A stretch of 13,886 bases of DNA from G963674505 sp964575975. Its GTDB lineage: Bacteria; Desulfobacterota; Desulfobacteria; Desulfobacterales; SKZT01. The stretch is taken from NCBI GenBank assembly GCA_964575975.1, contig CAZNTU010000146.1:1-13886 (forward strand). The letters run 5' to 3'. This document shows, piece by piece, positions 6,619-13,886 of the stretch (positions are counted from its first letter, which is position 1; each line of letters begins with the position of its first letter). A model generated the notes under the pieces. That model was not told the origin of the DNA, did not search any database, and saw nothing but the letters and a program-made list of their open reading frames with translations. The position numbers were made by a program, and so were the translations under genes.

Positions 6619-8166
6619 ATGAAAAACTCGAAACCTGTTCTGGTTACAGGAGCCACTGGCTACGTAGGCGGAAGATTGATCCCGCAGTTGTTGAAAGCGG
6701 GTTTCCGCGTAAAGGCCTTCGGCAGATCCCTCGCGAAAATGAACTGCAGACATTGGGCGTTCGAGCCGGGCGTCGAGCTTGCAGAGGGAGACGTCACGGA
6801 CCTGGAAACAATCAAAAACGCGTCTCAAGGATGCTGGGCGGCATTTTATCTAGTCCACTCCATGATTTCGGGAAAGGGAAAATTCGCCGACGCCGACCGC
6901 TTGGGCGCCCAGAATATGGTAGCCGCCGCTTCGGAAGCCGGATTGAAAAAGATCGTCTATCTCGGCGGTTTGGGAGACATGAACAACCCACGGCTCAGCA
7001 AGCACTTGAAATCCAGGCACGAGGTGGCAAGGATTCTCCAAGCGGGGCCGGTACCCGCAACGCATCTCAGGGCGGCCATGATTTTGGGGTCGGGAAGCGC
7101 ATCCTTCGAAATTCTGCGCTACTTGGTCGACAGGCTCCCCGTCATGACCACCCCCCGCTGGGTGGACACCCCTCTGCAGCCGATCGCCATCGCGAACGTA
7201 TTGGGATACCTGATCGGCTGTCTGGAAAACGACGAAACCGACGGGAGAACGTTCGATATTTGCGGTCCCGACGTAGTCAACTACAGGGAGCTAATCGACA
7301 TGTATTCCGAGGCGGCGGGACTTTCCAAACGCATCGTAATCCCTCTCCCCTTTCTGACCCCGGGATTGAGCGCGAAATGGATCCATTTGGTGACGCCCGT
7401 TCCAGCCTCTATTGCCCAACCGCTCGCGGAGGGACTTTCGGTCGAAGTCGTCTGCGCCGACAACAAAATCAAAAAACTGGTACCGCAAAAGCTTCTTTCA
7501 TGCCGCGAAGCCATCCATACGGCAATGGAAAGAATCCAGCAGGAATTGGTGGAAACCTGCTGGTCCGACGCGGGTACGATCGTTCCGCCCGAATGGATCT
7601 ATTGCGGGGACGCCGACTATGCGGGCGGAACCATTTTGGAGTCGGGGTTCAAGGTTTTGCTTGACGCGAAACCGGAGACGGTCTGGGAGCCGATCCGAAA
7701 AATCGGCGGAAAAACGGGATGGTATTATGCCGACAGCCTCTGGTGGATTAGAGGCGTTGTCGACAAATTGATCGGAGGCGTCGGACTCCGACGCGGCCGA
7801 AGGCATCCCAGTAAAATATACGTGGGAGACGCCTTGGATTTTTTCAGGGTTTTGGACGTGGACGAACCTTATCGGCTGGTGCTTTTGGCCGAAATGAAGG
7901 TGCCCGGCGAAGCTCTCGCCCAGTTCGAAATCAATCCAGCAGGACCGGATCGAAGCGAATTGACCATTCTTTCGCGCTTTCTGCCTTCGGGACTCGGCGG
8001 AATCCTTTATTGGTTTTTTCTTTTGCCGTTTCACGAGTTCATTTTCTACAATATGCTCAAGAGCATTGCCAAAACCACCAAAGCGAATATAGTGAAAGGT
8101 CCCGAACGCACTACGCCAAGACTCAAGGACGCGTGTTTCATACCGCCGCCAAAGAGGACAAAATGA
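6619..8166 (+). CDS. SDR-family NAD(P)-binding protein fused to DUF2867
   Basis: A 515-aa two-domain protein. Residues 1 to about 320 form an atypical (extended/NmrA-like) short-chain dehydrogenase Rossmann fold that begins with the dinucleotide motif TGATGYVGG (10-18). A D-V-T-D (58-61) follows strand 3, where the adenine usually sits. I see no clear YxxxK catalytic pair, as is common in atypical SDRs. Residues about 335-490 are DUF2867, recognised from GWYYADSLWW (367-376), the VDKLIGGVGLRRGRRHP run (381-397) and AEMKVPGEA (424-432). This fusion is a known architecture of unknown substrate. A hydrophobic stretch near 458-475 could touch the membrane. I chose ATG 6619 because the Rossmann strand starts directly after it. 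The ATG at 6553 adds 22 residues with no visible ribosome site. First gene of the plus-strand operon; its stop overlaps the next start as ATGA. Confidence 0.9.
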   Translation: MKNSKPVLVTGATGYVGGRLIPQLLKAGFRVKAFGRSLAKMNCRHWAFEPGVELAEGDVTDLETIKNASQGCWAAFYLVHSMISGKGKFADADRLGAQNMVAAASEAGLKKIVYLGGLGDMNNPRLSKHLKSRHEVARILQAGPVPATHLRAAMILGSGSASFEILRYLVDRLPVMTTPRWVDTPLQPIAIANVLGYLIGCLENDETDGRTFDICGPDVVNYRELIDMYSEAAGLSKRIVIPLPFLTPGLSAKWIHLVTPVPASIAQPLAEGLSVEVVCADNKIKKLVPQKLLSCREAIHTAMERIQQELVETCWSDAGTIVPPEWIYCGDADYAGGTILESGFKVLLDAKPETVWEPIRKIGGKTGWYYADSLWWIRGVVDKLIGGVGLRRGRRHPSKIYVGDALDFFRVLDVDEPYRLVLLAEMKVPGEALAQFEINPAGPDRSELTILSRFLPSGLGGILYWFFLLPFHEFIFYNMLKSIAKTTKANIVKGPERTTPRLKDACFIPPPKRTK

Positions 8167-9557
8167 AAAACCGTTTCGACGTTATCATCGTAGGAGGAGG
8201 ACCGGCCGGCCTTTTCGCCGCCTACTACCTCGTTGAAAACTCCCCTCTTCGGGTGCTTTTGATAGAGAAAGGGAAAAATTCCGCAAAACGGCAATGCCCG
8301 GTCAACCTCCACCAAAAATGCGTCAATTGCGAACCTTGCAATATTCTTTGCGGCATCGGCGGGGCGGGCCTTTTTTCCGACGGAAAACTCAACTTCATTC
8401 ACAAGCTCGGAAAAACAGACCTTACTCAATTTTTGCCGTTAAAAGCGGCAAAGGCGCTCATTGCCGAAACCGAGGAAATCTTCAACCGTTTCGGCATGGA
8501 CGGACCCGTCTATCCCACTGACATGGAAGCGGCGAAAGAGATTCGCAAACGGGCAAAGCGCTACGGAATCGATCTCTTGCTTATCAAGCAGAAACACTTG
8601 GGAAGCGACATGCTCCCCGGGCACATCGGCGCGATGGCCGACTACATCCGCGACAGGGGAGTAACGATCCACACCTCCGAACAGGCTTTGGACGTCATCG
8701 TCCAGGACGAGACCGTAAAAGGCCTCCTTACCGACAAAGGCGAATATCCGGCCCCGAACGTCATTCTCGCCCCCGGCCGCGTGGGAGCGGATTGGGTGGG
8801 CAGACTCGCGCATAAATACGGGATCGGCCTCGACCAGAGAGGAATCGAGGTGGGCGTCAGGGCGGAGGTCCACAACGATGTCATGCGGGATCTGTGCGAT
8901 ATCGTTTACGATCCGACCTTTTTCGTGCAAACCCAAAAATACGACGATTCCACCCGCACATTCTGCACGAACCAGAGAGGTTTCGTGTCGAAGGAAAATT
9001 ATCGGCGCTTCGCCTGCGTCAACGGCCACGCTTACAGGGACATCAAGAGCGAAAACACCAATTTCGCGTTCCTTTCCAAAGTCGTGCTGACCGAGCCGGT
9101 CACGGACAACCAGTCTTACGGAGAAGCCATCGGGAATCTTGCCAACCTGATCGGAGGAGGGAAGCCTATCCTTCAACGGTTCGGAGATCTCAAACGCGGC
9201 CGTCGAAGCACCTGGGGACGGATAAAAAAGAGCTTCATCGAGCCGACCCTTACCGACGTCATATGCGGCGACATCGCCATGGCCCTGCCGGAGAGAATTC
9301 TTACCAATATCATCGAAGGCTTGGAAAAACTCAACTTGATTGTCAAGGGCGTCTCGAACGACGAAACACTTCTTTACGCGCCGGAAATCAAGTTTTTCGC
9401 CACGCAAGTCGATACGGACGTCAATCTGGAAACAAAAATCAAGGGCATGTACGTTGCCGGAGACGGCCCAGGCGTGGCAGGAAACATCGTTTCGGCCGCC
9501 GCCACCGGAATTATTCCGGCAAAATCCATTATTCAAGCTTCGGGAGTCAGCGGATAG
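8163..9557 (+). CDS. FAD-dependent dehydrogenase, COG2509 family, with a ferredoxin-spaced Cys cluster
   Basis: A 464-aa flavoprotein of the uncharacterised NAD(FAD)-utilising dehydrogenase family COG2509. The N-terminal FAD motif is VGGGPAGLFAA (10-20), and the C-terminal FAD contact is YVAGDGPG (430-437) followed by the usual AAATGI. Between them lies a family signature, GGAGLFSDGKLN (66-77). Just before it are Cys45, Cys53, Cys56, Cys59 and Cys63. The last four have the spacing CxxCxxCxxxC, which in ferredoxins binds a 4Fe-4S cluster. I recall three of these cysteines as common in the family and the last as more variable. The ATG at 8163 overlaps the preceding stop by four bases (ATGA) and has GAGG five bases upstream, so translation is probably coupled. 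The electron donor, acceptor and substrate are unknown. Cytoplasmic, with no signal peptide. Confidence 0.9.
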   Translation: MKNRFDVIIVGGGPAGLFAAYYLVENSPLRVLLIEKGKNSAKRQCPVNLHQKCVNCEPCNILCGIGGAGLFSDGKLNFIHKLGKTDLTQFLPLKAAKALIAETEEIFNRFGMDGPVYPTDMEAAKEIRKRAKRYGIDLLLIKQKHLGSDMLPGHIGAMADYIRDRGVTIHTSEQALDVIVQDETVKGLLTDKGEYPAPNVILAPGRVGADWVGRLAHKYGIGLDQRGIEVGVRAEVHNDVMRDLCDIVYDPTFFVQTQKYDDSTRTFCTNQRGFVSKENYRRFACVNGHAYRDIKSENTNFAFLSKVVLTEPVTDNQSYGEAIGNLANLIGGGKPILQRFGDLKRGRRSTWGRIKKSFIEPTLTDVICGDIAMALPERILTNIIEGLEKLNLIVKGVSNDETLLYAPEIKFFATQVDTDVNLETKIKGMYVAGDGPGVAGNIVSAAATGIIPAKSIIQASGVSG

Positions 9558-9594
9558 ATTATTTCATATAGAACAAGGGGATTTCAAACCCCAG

Positions 9595-9599
9595 GGAGG
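9595..9599 (+). promoter_or_regulatory. Ribosome binding site GGAGG for the Lon-like protease
   Basis: A strong GGAGG lies four bases before the ATG at 9604 and fixes that start. The same frame is open well upstream into the flavoprotein gene, so without this site the start would be ambiguous. Confidence 0.75.
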
Positions 9600-9603
9600 A
9601 TTG

Positions 9604-11979
9604 ATGACCACCAAATTCGAATTGGAACCGTCGAAACTTAGAGCCACATGCGACCCGTCCGTTTTTCCATTCCAAAACACAAGCGAGATCGAGCCGCTTT
9701 ACGAAGTAATCGGACAAAAAAGAGCAGTGCAAGCCATCGATTTCGGGCTTAAAATTCAATGTCCGGGTTACAACATTTTTATTACTGGCATGCCCGGCAC
9801 CGGTAAAACCACGATCGTTCAGGATTTGGTCGGAAAGCACGCAAAAGAAATCGACCCGCCCGACGATTGGTGCATGGTCAACAATTTTTCTGACGAGTTC
9901 CGTCCCAAGGCGGTGTCCGTAAGTTCCGGAGGAGCCTCGAAGTTTCGCAAAAAAATAGAGAATCTTATAGAGAGTTTAAAGAAAGAATTGCCCAAAGTCT
10001 TGACGGGAGAGATTTTTCAGAAAAAGCAAGCGGAAATCAAAAGCAAATACAACGACCGGCGCAAGATTTTATTCGAAAAACTCGACAAAGAAGCCGCAGA
10101 AGCGAACATACAAATCGCCAAGACTTCGGCCGGCTTTCAGGCGATCCCGATGGTCGAGGGAAAACCGATCACCCCCGAAGAATTCCAGCAGCTTTCCGAC
10201 GAACTGCGGAACCAAGTTGAAAAGAACATGGCGGAAACCCAAGAAAAAATGGAATCCACCTTTCAAGAGGCCAATAAGCAACTCAGGTCGTTTCACTCCG
10301 AAATGGAAAGACTCACGCGCGATTCGGCATTGAACGCCATCAAGGATCATATCGATTCTCTAAGAGACGAATACCGGGGGCGCAAGGCAGTTTTGTCCTA
10401 TTTGGACGCCCTCCAATCGGATATCTTGGACAACGTGGGCAACTTCATTCCATCCGACAACAAGCACGAAATCGACGAAGGTTTTTTCAAGAGATACGAG
10501 GTCAATATCCTGGTAGACAATACAGGATCGGAAGGCGCTCCCGTGATTTTCGAGCCTAGCCCCACCTTCCACAACGTGTTCGGCAGAATCGAAAAGCGAG
10601 CGGAAATGGGTACGATCACGACGGAATTCACCATGGTACAGGCTGGCTCGCTTCTGCGCGCGAACGGGGGCTACTTGATATTGGACATCGAAGCCGTTCT
10701 GATGAACGCCTTCGTATGGGAAACCCTCAAGAGAACCCTTCAAAACAAGCTTCTTTATATCGAGGACATACCCTCCGGCACGGGAAACATGACCGCGTCG
10801 CTCAGACCCGAACCGATTCCCATCGATCTCAAGGTAATCCTTATGGGAAGCTACGAAATATTCGAAAAGCTTCAGAATTTCGACGGGAAGTTCAACAAGA
10901 TTTTCAATGTCCGGGCCGACTTCGACTACGAAGTGGAAAAGAACGACCGAACAATCCGGCAATACGCCGGATTCATAGCGCGAGTATGCAGAGAGGAAAG
11001 GCTCTTGCCGTTCACCGCCGCCGGGGTCGCGGCCGTCGTGGAGTTCGGAAGCAAGTTCGTTTCGCACAAGGACAAGATGACTTTGCGTTTCGGCCCCGTG
11101 ACGAGCATACTGAAAGAATCGGACTACTGGGCGAGAGAATTCGACTCGACCTTGGTGGACGAGAAACATGTCGTAAAAGCTTTCAAGGAACATCGTTTTC
11201 GCTATAATCTATACGAGGAAAAGATTCAGGAATCGTACGTCGAGGATACGATACTGTTGGACGTCGACGGCGCAATGATCGGCCAGGTCAACGGTTTGGC
11301 AGTAATTCAAATCGGAGACTATTCTTTTGGAAGGCCTTCCAGAATAACCGCCGAAACTTTCATGGGCAAACAAGGGGTCGTCAACATCGAGAGGGAAGCC
11401 AATATGAGCGGCTCGACCCACGATAAGGGCGTGATGATCCTGAACGGCTACCTGGGAAGGACTTTCGCCCAGGTTTGCCCGTTAAGCCTTTCCATTAGTA
11501 TCACCTTCGAACAGAACTACGGAATGATAGACGGAGACAGCGCCTCTTCGGCCGAGCTTTACGCCATTATATCCAGCCTTTCGGACGTCCCGATCAAGCA
11601 AGGCATCGCCGTTACAGGTTCGGTGAACCAGAAAGGACGCATTCAGGCCATAGGCGGCGTCAACCAAAAAATCGAAGGATTTTACGAGGTCTGTCTCTCC
11701 AAAGGCTTGACCGGATCGCAGGCCGTAATCATACCGACTGCGAACGTGAAAAACCTGATGCTTAAAAAAGAGGTCGTCGATGCGGTTCTCCAAAAACAAT
11801 TCCATATCTATCACGTCTCCACCGTCGAGCAGGGCATGGAGATTTTAACAGGACTTCCTGCGGGCGTTCCCGACTCGGACAACCGTTTTCCCGAAGGTAC
11901 CGTGTACGCTAATGTGCAGTCCAAACTGAAAAGGTATTATGAACAGACTTTGAAGTTTCGCAAAGAAATCGATTGGTGA
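9604..11979 (+). CDS. Lon-like ATP-dependent protease (AAA_32 plus S16 domain)
   Basis: A 791-aa soluble AAA+ serine protease of the LonB-like class found in many bacteria beside true Lon. It lacks the substrate-binding LON N-domain. Walker A is GMPGTGKT (62-69). A long charged helical insertion, probably coiled coil, spans about 115-260. The Walker B region is GGYLILDIE (356-364), and sensor-type and lid helices follow to about 535. The C-terminal S16 peptidase domain carries the catalytic Ser646 in GDSAS (644-648) and Lys689 in GVNQKIEG. Their 43-residue spacing equals that of the Ser679/Lys722 pair of E. coli Lon, so the dyad is intact. The protein probably unfolds and degrades selected cytoplasmic proteins, with substrates unknown. 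It starts 46 bases after the flavoprotein and ends 25 bases before the SpoIIM gene, so it sits mid-operon. No transmembrane segment is visible, unlike archaeal LonB. Confidence 0.94.
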   Translation: MTTKFELEPSKLRATCDPSVFPFQNTSEIEPLYEVIGQKRAVQAIDFGLKIQCPGYNIFITGMPGTGKTTIVQDLVGKHAKEIDPPDDWCMVNNFSDEFRPKAVSVSSGGASKFRKKIENLIESLKKELPKVLTGEIFQKKQAEIKSKYNDRRKILFEKLDKEAAEANIQIAKTSAGFQAIPMVEGKPITPEEFQQLSDELRNQVEKNMAETQEKMESTFQEANKQLRSFHSEMERLTRDSALNAIKDHIDSLRDEYRGRKAVLSYLDALQSDILDNVGNFIPSDNKHEIDEGFFKRYEVNILVDNTGSEGAPVIFEPSPTFHNVFGRIEKRAEMGTITTEFTMVQAGSLLRANGGYLILDIEAVLMNAFVWETLKRTLQNKLLYIEDIPSGTGNMTASLRPEPIPIDLKVILMGSYEIFEKLQNFDGKFNKIFNVRADFDYEVEKNDRTIRQYAGFIARVCREERLLPFTAAGVAAVVEFGSKFVSHKDKMTLRFGPVTSILKESDYWAREFDSTLVDEKHVVKAFKEHRFRYNLYEEKIQESYVEDTILLDVDGAMIGQVNGLAVIQIGDYSFGRPSRITAETFMGKQGVVNIEREANMSGSTHDKGVMILNGYLGRTFAQVCPLSLSISITFEQNYGMIDGDSASSAELYAIISSLSDVPIKQGIAVTGSVNQKGRIQAIGGVNQKIEGFYEVCLSKGLTGSQAVIIPTANVKNLMLKKEVVDAVLQKQFHIYHVSTVEQGMEILTGLPAGVPDSDNRFPEGTVYANVQSKLKRYYEQTLKFRKEIDW

Positions 11980-12004
11980 TCTCACTCTTACATGGCCAAT
12001 TGCA

Positions 12005-13009
12005 ATGATCGTCGATCTTCAAAAATTTTCCAGAAACAAAAAAGAGCTTTGGGAGGAATTCGAGAATATTCTCAATTCTCTTGAAAAAAATCCGTTTCCC
12101 CGCATGAACGTCGAAGGCGTAAAACGCTTTCATTATTTATACCGCGCGGTGTCCGCCGACTTGGTCAAAATCGCCACCTTTTCGGCCGATCCCGGCTTGA
12201 AAGAATATCTTGAGAACCTTGTCTCCCGTGCTTATGCCGAAGTTTATGGTAACGGAAAAATCCGAAAGAAACCTTCCCTTTCGCAATTCTTTTTCGGAAA
12301 GTTCCCGGCCGTCTTCCGTAAACATCTTCGATTTTTTCAAATTGCACTGGCAGTTATGCTTGCGGGATGTCTTTTCGGAGGAGGCGCGACGGTTTTGGAC
12401 ACGGAAGCAAAATCGATTCTGATGCCCTTTCCCCACCTTCAAACCGATCCTTCCGAACGCGTAAAAATGGAGGAAAGCGAAACACCGGACCTAGTTGGAA
12501 GCCAAAAGGCGAGCTTTTCCTCCTATCTAATGACCCATAATATCCGTGTCACGATTTTCGTGCTTGCATTGGGCATGACTTGGGGCATTGGCACCGTTGC
12601 GGTCCTTTTCGCAAACGGCGTTATGCTGGGGGCGGTGATCGCGGACTACGTATTCTCGGGAGAAACTTTGTTTCTTTTCGGTTGGCTCTTACCGCACGGC
12701 GCCGTGGAAATCCCCGCCGTGCTAGTGGGAGGACAGGCAGGGCTCTTAATTGCATCGGGTTTGATAGGAAAAGGACGCTCTCCCCGCCTTGGCGAACGAA
12801 TGCGCGAAATTTCATCCGACCTCGCAACCCTCGTTTTCGGCGCGACCGCTCTTTTGCTTTGGGCCGGTATAATAGAGGGATTCTTTTCCCAATATCATGA
12901 ACCGGTGATTCCTTACGGAATCAAAATAGGTTTCGGGATGATCGAGATCGTGGTTTTGGGTATTTATCTTGCCAGAGCGGGCGTCGCTCAAAATCGACAA
13001 GCCAACTAA
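12005..13009 (+). CDS. SpoIIM-family (DUF95) integral membrane protein
   Basis: A 334-aa membrane protein. Residues 1-90 are a charged helical cytoplasmic domain with the family-type YRAVSADL (46-53). Hydrophobic segments follow at about 108-130, 181-202, 204-218, 222-255, 273-292 and 305-324. A polar loop of about 50 residues separates the first and second. The signature PHGAVEIPA (230-238) and the LFANG (201-205) before it are typical of the family. In Bacillus, SpoIIM serves engulfment, but long relatives like this one are widespread in non-sporulating bacteria with no defined role, so sporulation should not be inferred. The ATG at 12005 has no clear ribosome site and lies 25 bases after the protease stop, perhaps translated by re-initiation. 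It pairs with the RDD gene downstream, a common association. Confidence 0.88.
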   Translation: MIVDLQKFSRNKKELWEEFENILNSLEKNPFPRMNVEGVKRFHYLYRAVSADLVKIATFSADPGLKEYLENLVSRAYAEVYGNGKIRKKPSLSQFFFGKFPAVFRKHLRFFQIALAVMLAGCLFGGGATVLDTEAKSILMPFPHLQTDPSERVKMEESETPDLVGSQKASFSSYLMTHNIRVTIFVLALGMTWGIGTVAVLFANGVMLGAVIADYVFSGETLFLFGWLLPHGAVEIPAVLVGGQAGLLIASGLIGKGRSPRLGERMREISSDLATLVFGATALLLWAGIIEGFFSQYHEPVIPYGIKIGFGMIEIVVLGIYLARAGVAQNRQAN

Positions 13010-13034
13010 TTTATACGGAAAAAAGAATAGTTCA

Positions 13035-13853
13035 ATGACAAACGGACGCATCGAATACGAATCGCCCGAAGCTACGGAATCGGCAAACTTGACGATTTGC
13101 ACGCCCGAAGGGGTTGTTGTGTCGATCGAGCTGGCCGGCCCTCTCGCCAGATGTATGGCGTTAACGCTGGATTTGATTCTTGTGTATGCTCTTTTGCTCG
13201 TTTTGAAAAAATTTTTAAGTTTGATTGGAATTCTAAGCACCGATATAGCTGCGGCTTTAAGCCTTGTCGTATATTTCGTCGTTACCCTGGGCTATCACAT
13301 TTTCCTGGAATGGCGTTGGCAGGGACAGACTTTCGGAAAAAAATTGTTTCGTATTCGCGTAATAGATTTATTCGGTCTGCGTCTTGGATTCAGCCAGATT
13401 TTGCTACGAAATCTTATCAGAACAGTCGATATTCTTCCGTTTTTTTATATGTGCGGAGGTCTTTCTTGCTCCATTGACGAAAAGAACCGGCGTTTGGGCG
13501 ATATAGCAGCAAGCACCGTTGTCGTCAAAGCCTCGAACGCTGTTTCGCCGGAGTTGGACAACCTTTCGCCCGAAAAATACAACTCTTTTCGAGCTTGGCC
13601 TCATATCGCGGCTCGATTGCGTCAGACAGCCACGCCCAAAGAAGCGGCGCTCGCCCTTAAGGCTATATTGCGAAGAAATGTCCTTCGATCCGAAGACAGG
13701 ATTTTTTTGTTTGATCAGATCGCCGATCATTTTCGCTCGATGGCGGCTTTTCCTGAAGAATGCATGGATGGGATTTCCGACGAAAATTACGTAAGAAACG
13801 CAGTGGAATTGTTATACGAGAATTCAGGAAACAAAAAAGCCCGCGACCTGTGA
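13035..13853 (+). CDS. RDD-family membrane protein
   Basis: A 272-aa membrane protein. The RDD domain spans about 33-167: Arg39 and Asp46 lie at the entry to the first membrane helix (about 42-62), a second helix covers about 70-90, and a third hydrophobic segment lies near 132-147. GQTFGKKLFRIRV (97-109) and NRRLGDIAASTVVV (151-164) are standard RDD motifs. Residues 170-272 form a soluble, helix-rich cytoplasmic tail, a layout I recall from other RDD proteins encoded beside SpoIIM. I chose ATG 13035, 25 bases after the SpoIIM stop, over the in-frame ATG at 12969, which would overlap SpoIIM by 41 bases. The function of the family is unsettled; some members are proposed to move ions or small solutes. 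The last codons and the stop lie inside the hairpin at 13838-13865. Confidence 0.9.
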   Translation: MTNGRIEYESPEATESANLTICTPEGVVVSIELAGPLARCMALTLDLILVYALLLVLKKFLSLIGILSTDIAAALSLVVYFVVTLGYHIFLEWRWQGQTFGKKLFRIRVIDLFGLRLGFSQILLRNLIRTVDILPFFYMCGGLSCSIDEKNRRLGDIAASTVVVKASNAVSPELDNLSPEKYNSFRAWPHIAARLRQTATPKEAALALKAILRRNVLRSEDRIFLFDQIADHFRSMAAFPEECMDGISDENYVRNAVELLYENSGNKKARDL

Positions 13854-13865
13854 GGGTCGCGGGCT
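13833..13865 (-). terminator. Strong intrinsic terminator overlapping the 3' end of the RDD gene
   Basis: AGCCCGCGACC (13838-13848) and GGTCGCGGGCT (13855-13865) form a perfect 11-bp stem with a 6-base loop. Six A at 13833-13838 precede it on the plus strand, so on the minus strand the hairpin is followed by a run of T. It therefore has classical form for a minus-strand transcript arriving from beyond the right edge. On the plus strand it lacks a T-run but may still end or stabilise the RDD mRNA. The RDD stop codon TGA (13851-13853) sits in the loop. Confidence 0.85.
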
Positions 13866-13886
13866 CTGCAAAGGGAAGAAAGTATT

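Noticed and set aside
8439..9536. A 365-codon open frame antisense to the flavoprotein gene
   Set aside because: It has no recognisable domain, and the plus strand holds intact FAD motifs at both ends of the family fold.
9577..9592. GGGG-8-CCCC inverted repeat just before the Lon-like gene
   Set aside because: The stem is only four base pairs and no T-run follows, so neither a terminator nor a defined riboregulator is supported.
12005..13009. Evidence for endospore formation from a SpoIIM protein
   Set aside because: Long SpoIIM/DUF95 relatives are common in bacteria that do not sporulate, and no other sporulation gene is in the window.
1..13886. Mobile element, CRISPR array, tRNA or rRNA genes
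   Set aside because: I found no transposase or integrase motifs, no regularly spaced repeats, and no recognisable tRNA or rRNA sequence on either strand by reading.

Overview
The window is gene-dense chromosomal DNA of moderate GC, about half by eye and not counted. It carries nine protein genes in two divergent blocks separated by one intergenic region (6332-6618). The gene types suggest a Gram-negative, anaerobe-type bacterium, perhaps one of the deltaproteobacterial (Desulfobacterota-like) lineages. They include a stand-alone EpmA/GenX enzyme, a COG2509 flavoprotein, an AAA_32-type Lon-like protease and a SpoIIM/RDD membrane pair. No rRNA, tRNA or marker gene is present, so this placement is inference only. 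I see no phage genes, transposase or CRISPR array.

Left block, minus strand, reading from 6331 down to 153: a hydantoinase/oxoprolinase A-type ATP-dependent hydrolase, a histone-deacetylase-family amidohydrolase with a C-terminal four-cysteine zinc-ribbon-like tail, an EF-P lysine aminoacylase paralogue (epmA), and a long phosphoglucomutase/phosphomannomutase. Gaps are 11, 32 and 40 bases, and a good sigma70-type promoter lies ahead of the first gene, so this is very probably one operon. Beyond it, positions 1-152 hold a G/C-run inverted repeat and no gene.

Right block, plus strand, 6619 to 13853: a fused NAD(P)-binding SDR plus DUF2867 protein, a COG2509 FAD-dependent dehydrogenase that overlaps it by four bases, a Lon-like ATP-dependent protease, a SpoIIM-family membrane protein and an RDD-family membrane protein. 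Gaps are at most 46 bases, so co-transcription is likely. The last gene ends inside a strong hairpin whose T-tract lies on the minus strand. It probably also terminates a converging transcript from beyond the right edge.

The functional links are only partly clear. SDR-DUF2867 and the flavoprotein look translationally coupled. SpoIIM and RDD proteins often occur as a pair. The left operon joins two amide-hydrolysing families with a lysine-attaching enzyme and a sugar-phosphate mutase, and I know of no pathway that explains this set. The points I would follow up are that gene combination, the HDAC zinc-ribbon tail, a ferredoxin-spaced cysteine cluster in the flavoprotein, the long C-terminal tail on the mutase, and the stop codon embedded in a terminator loop.
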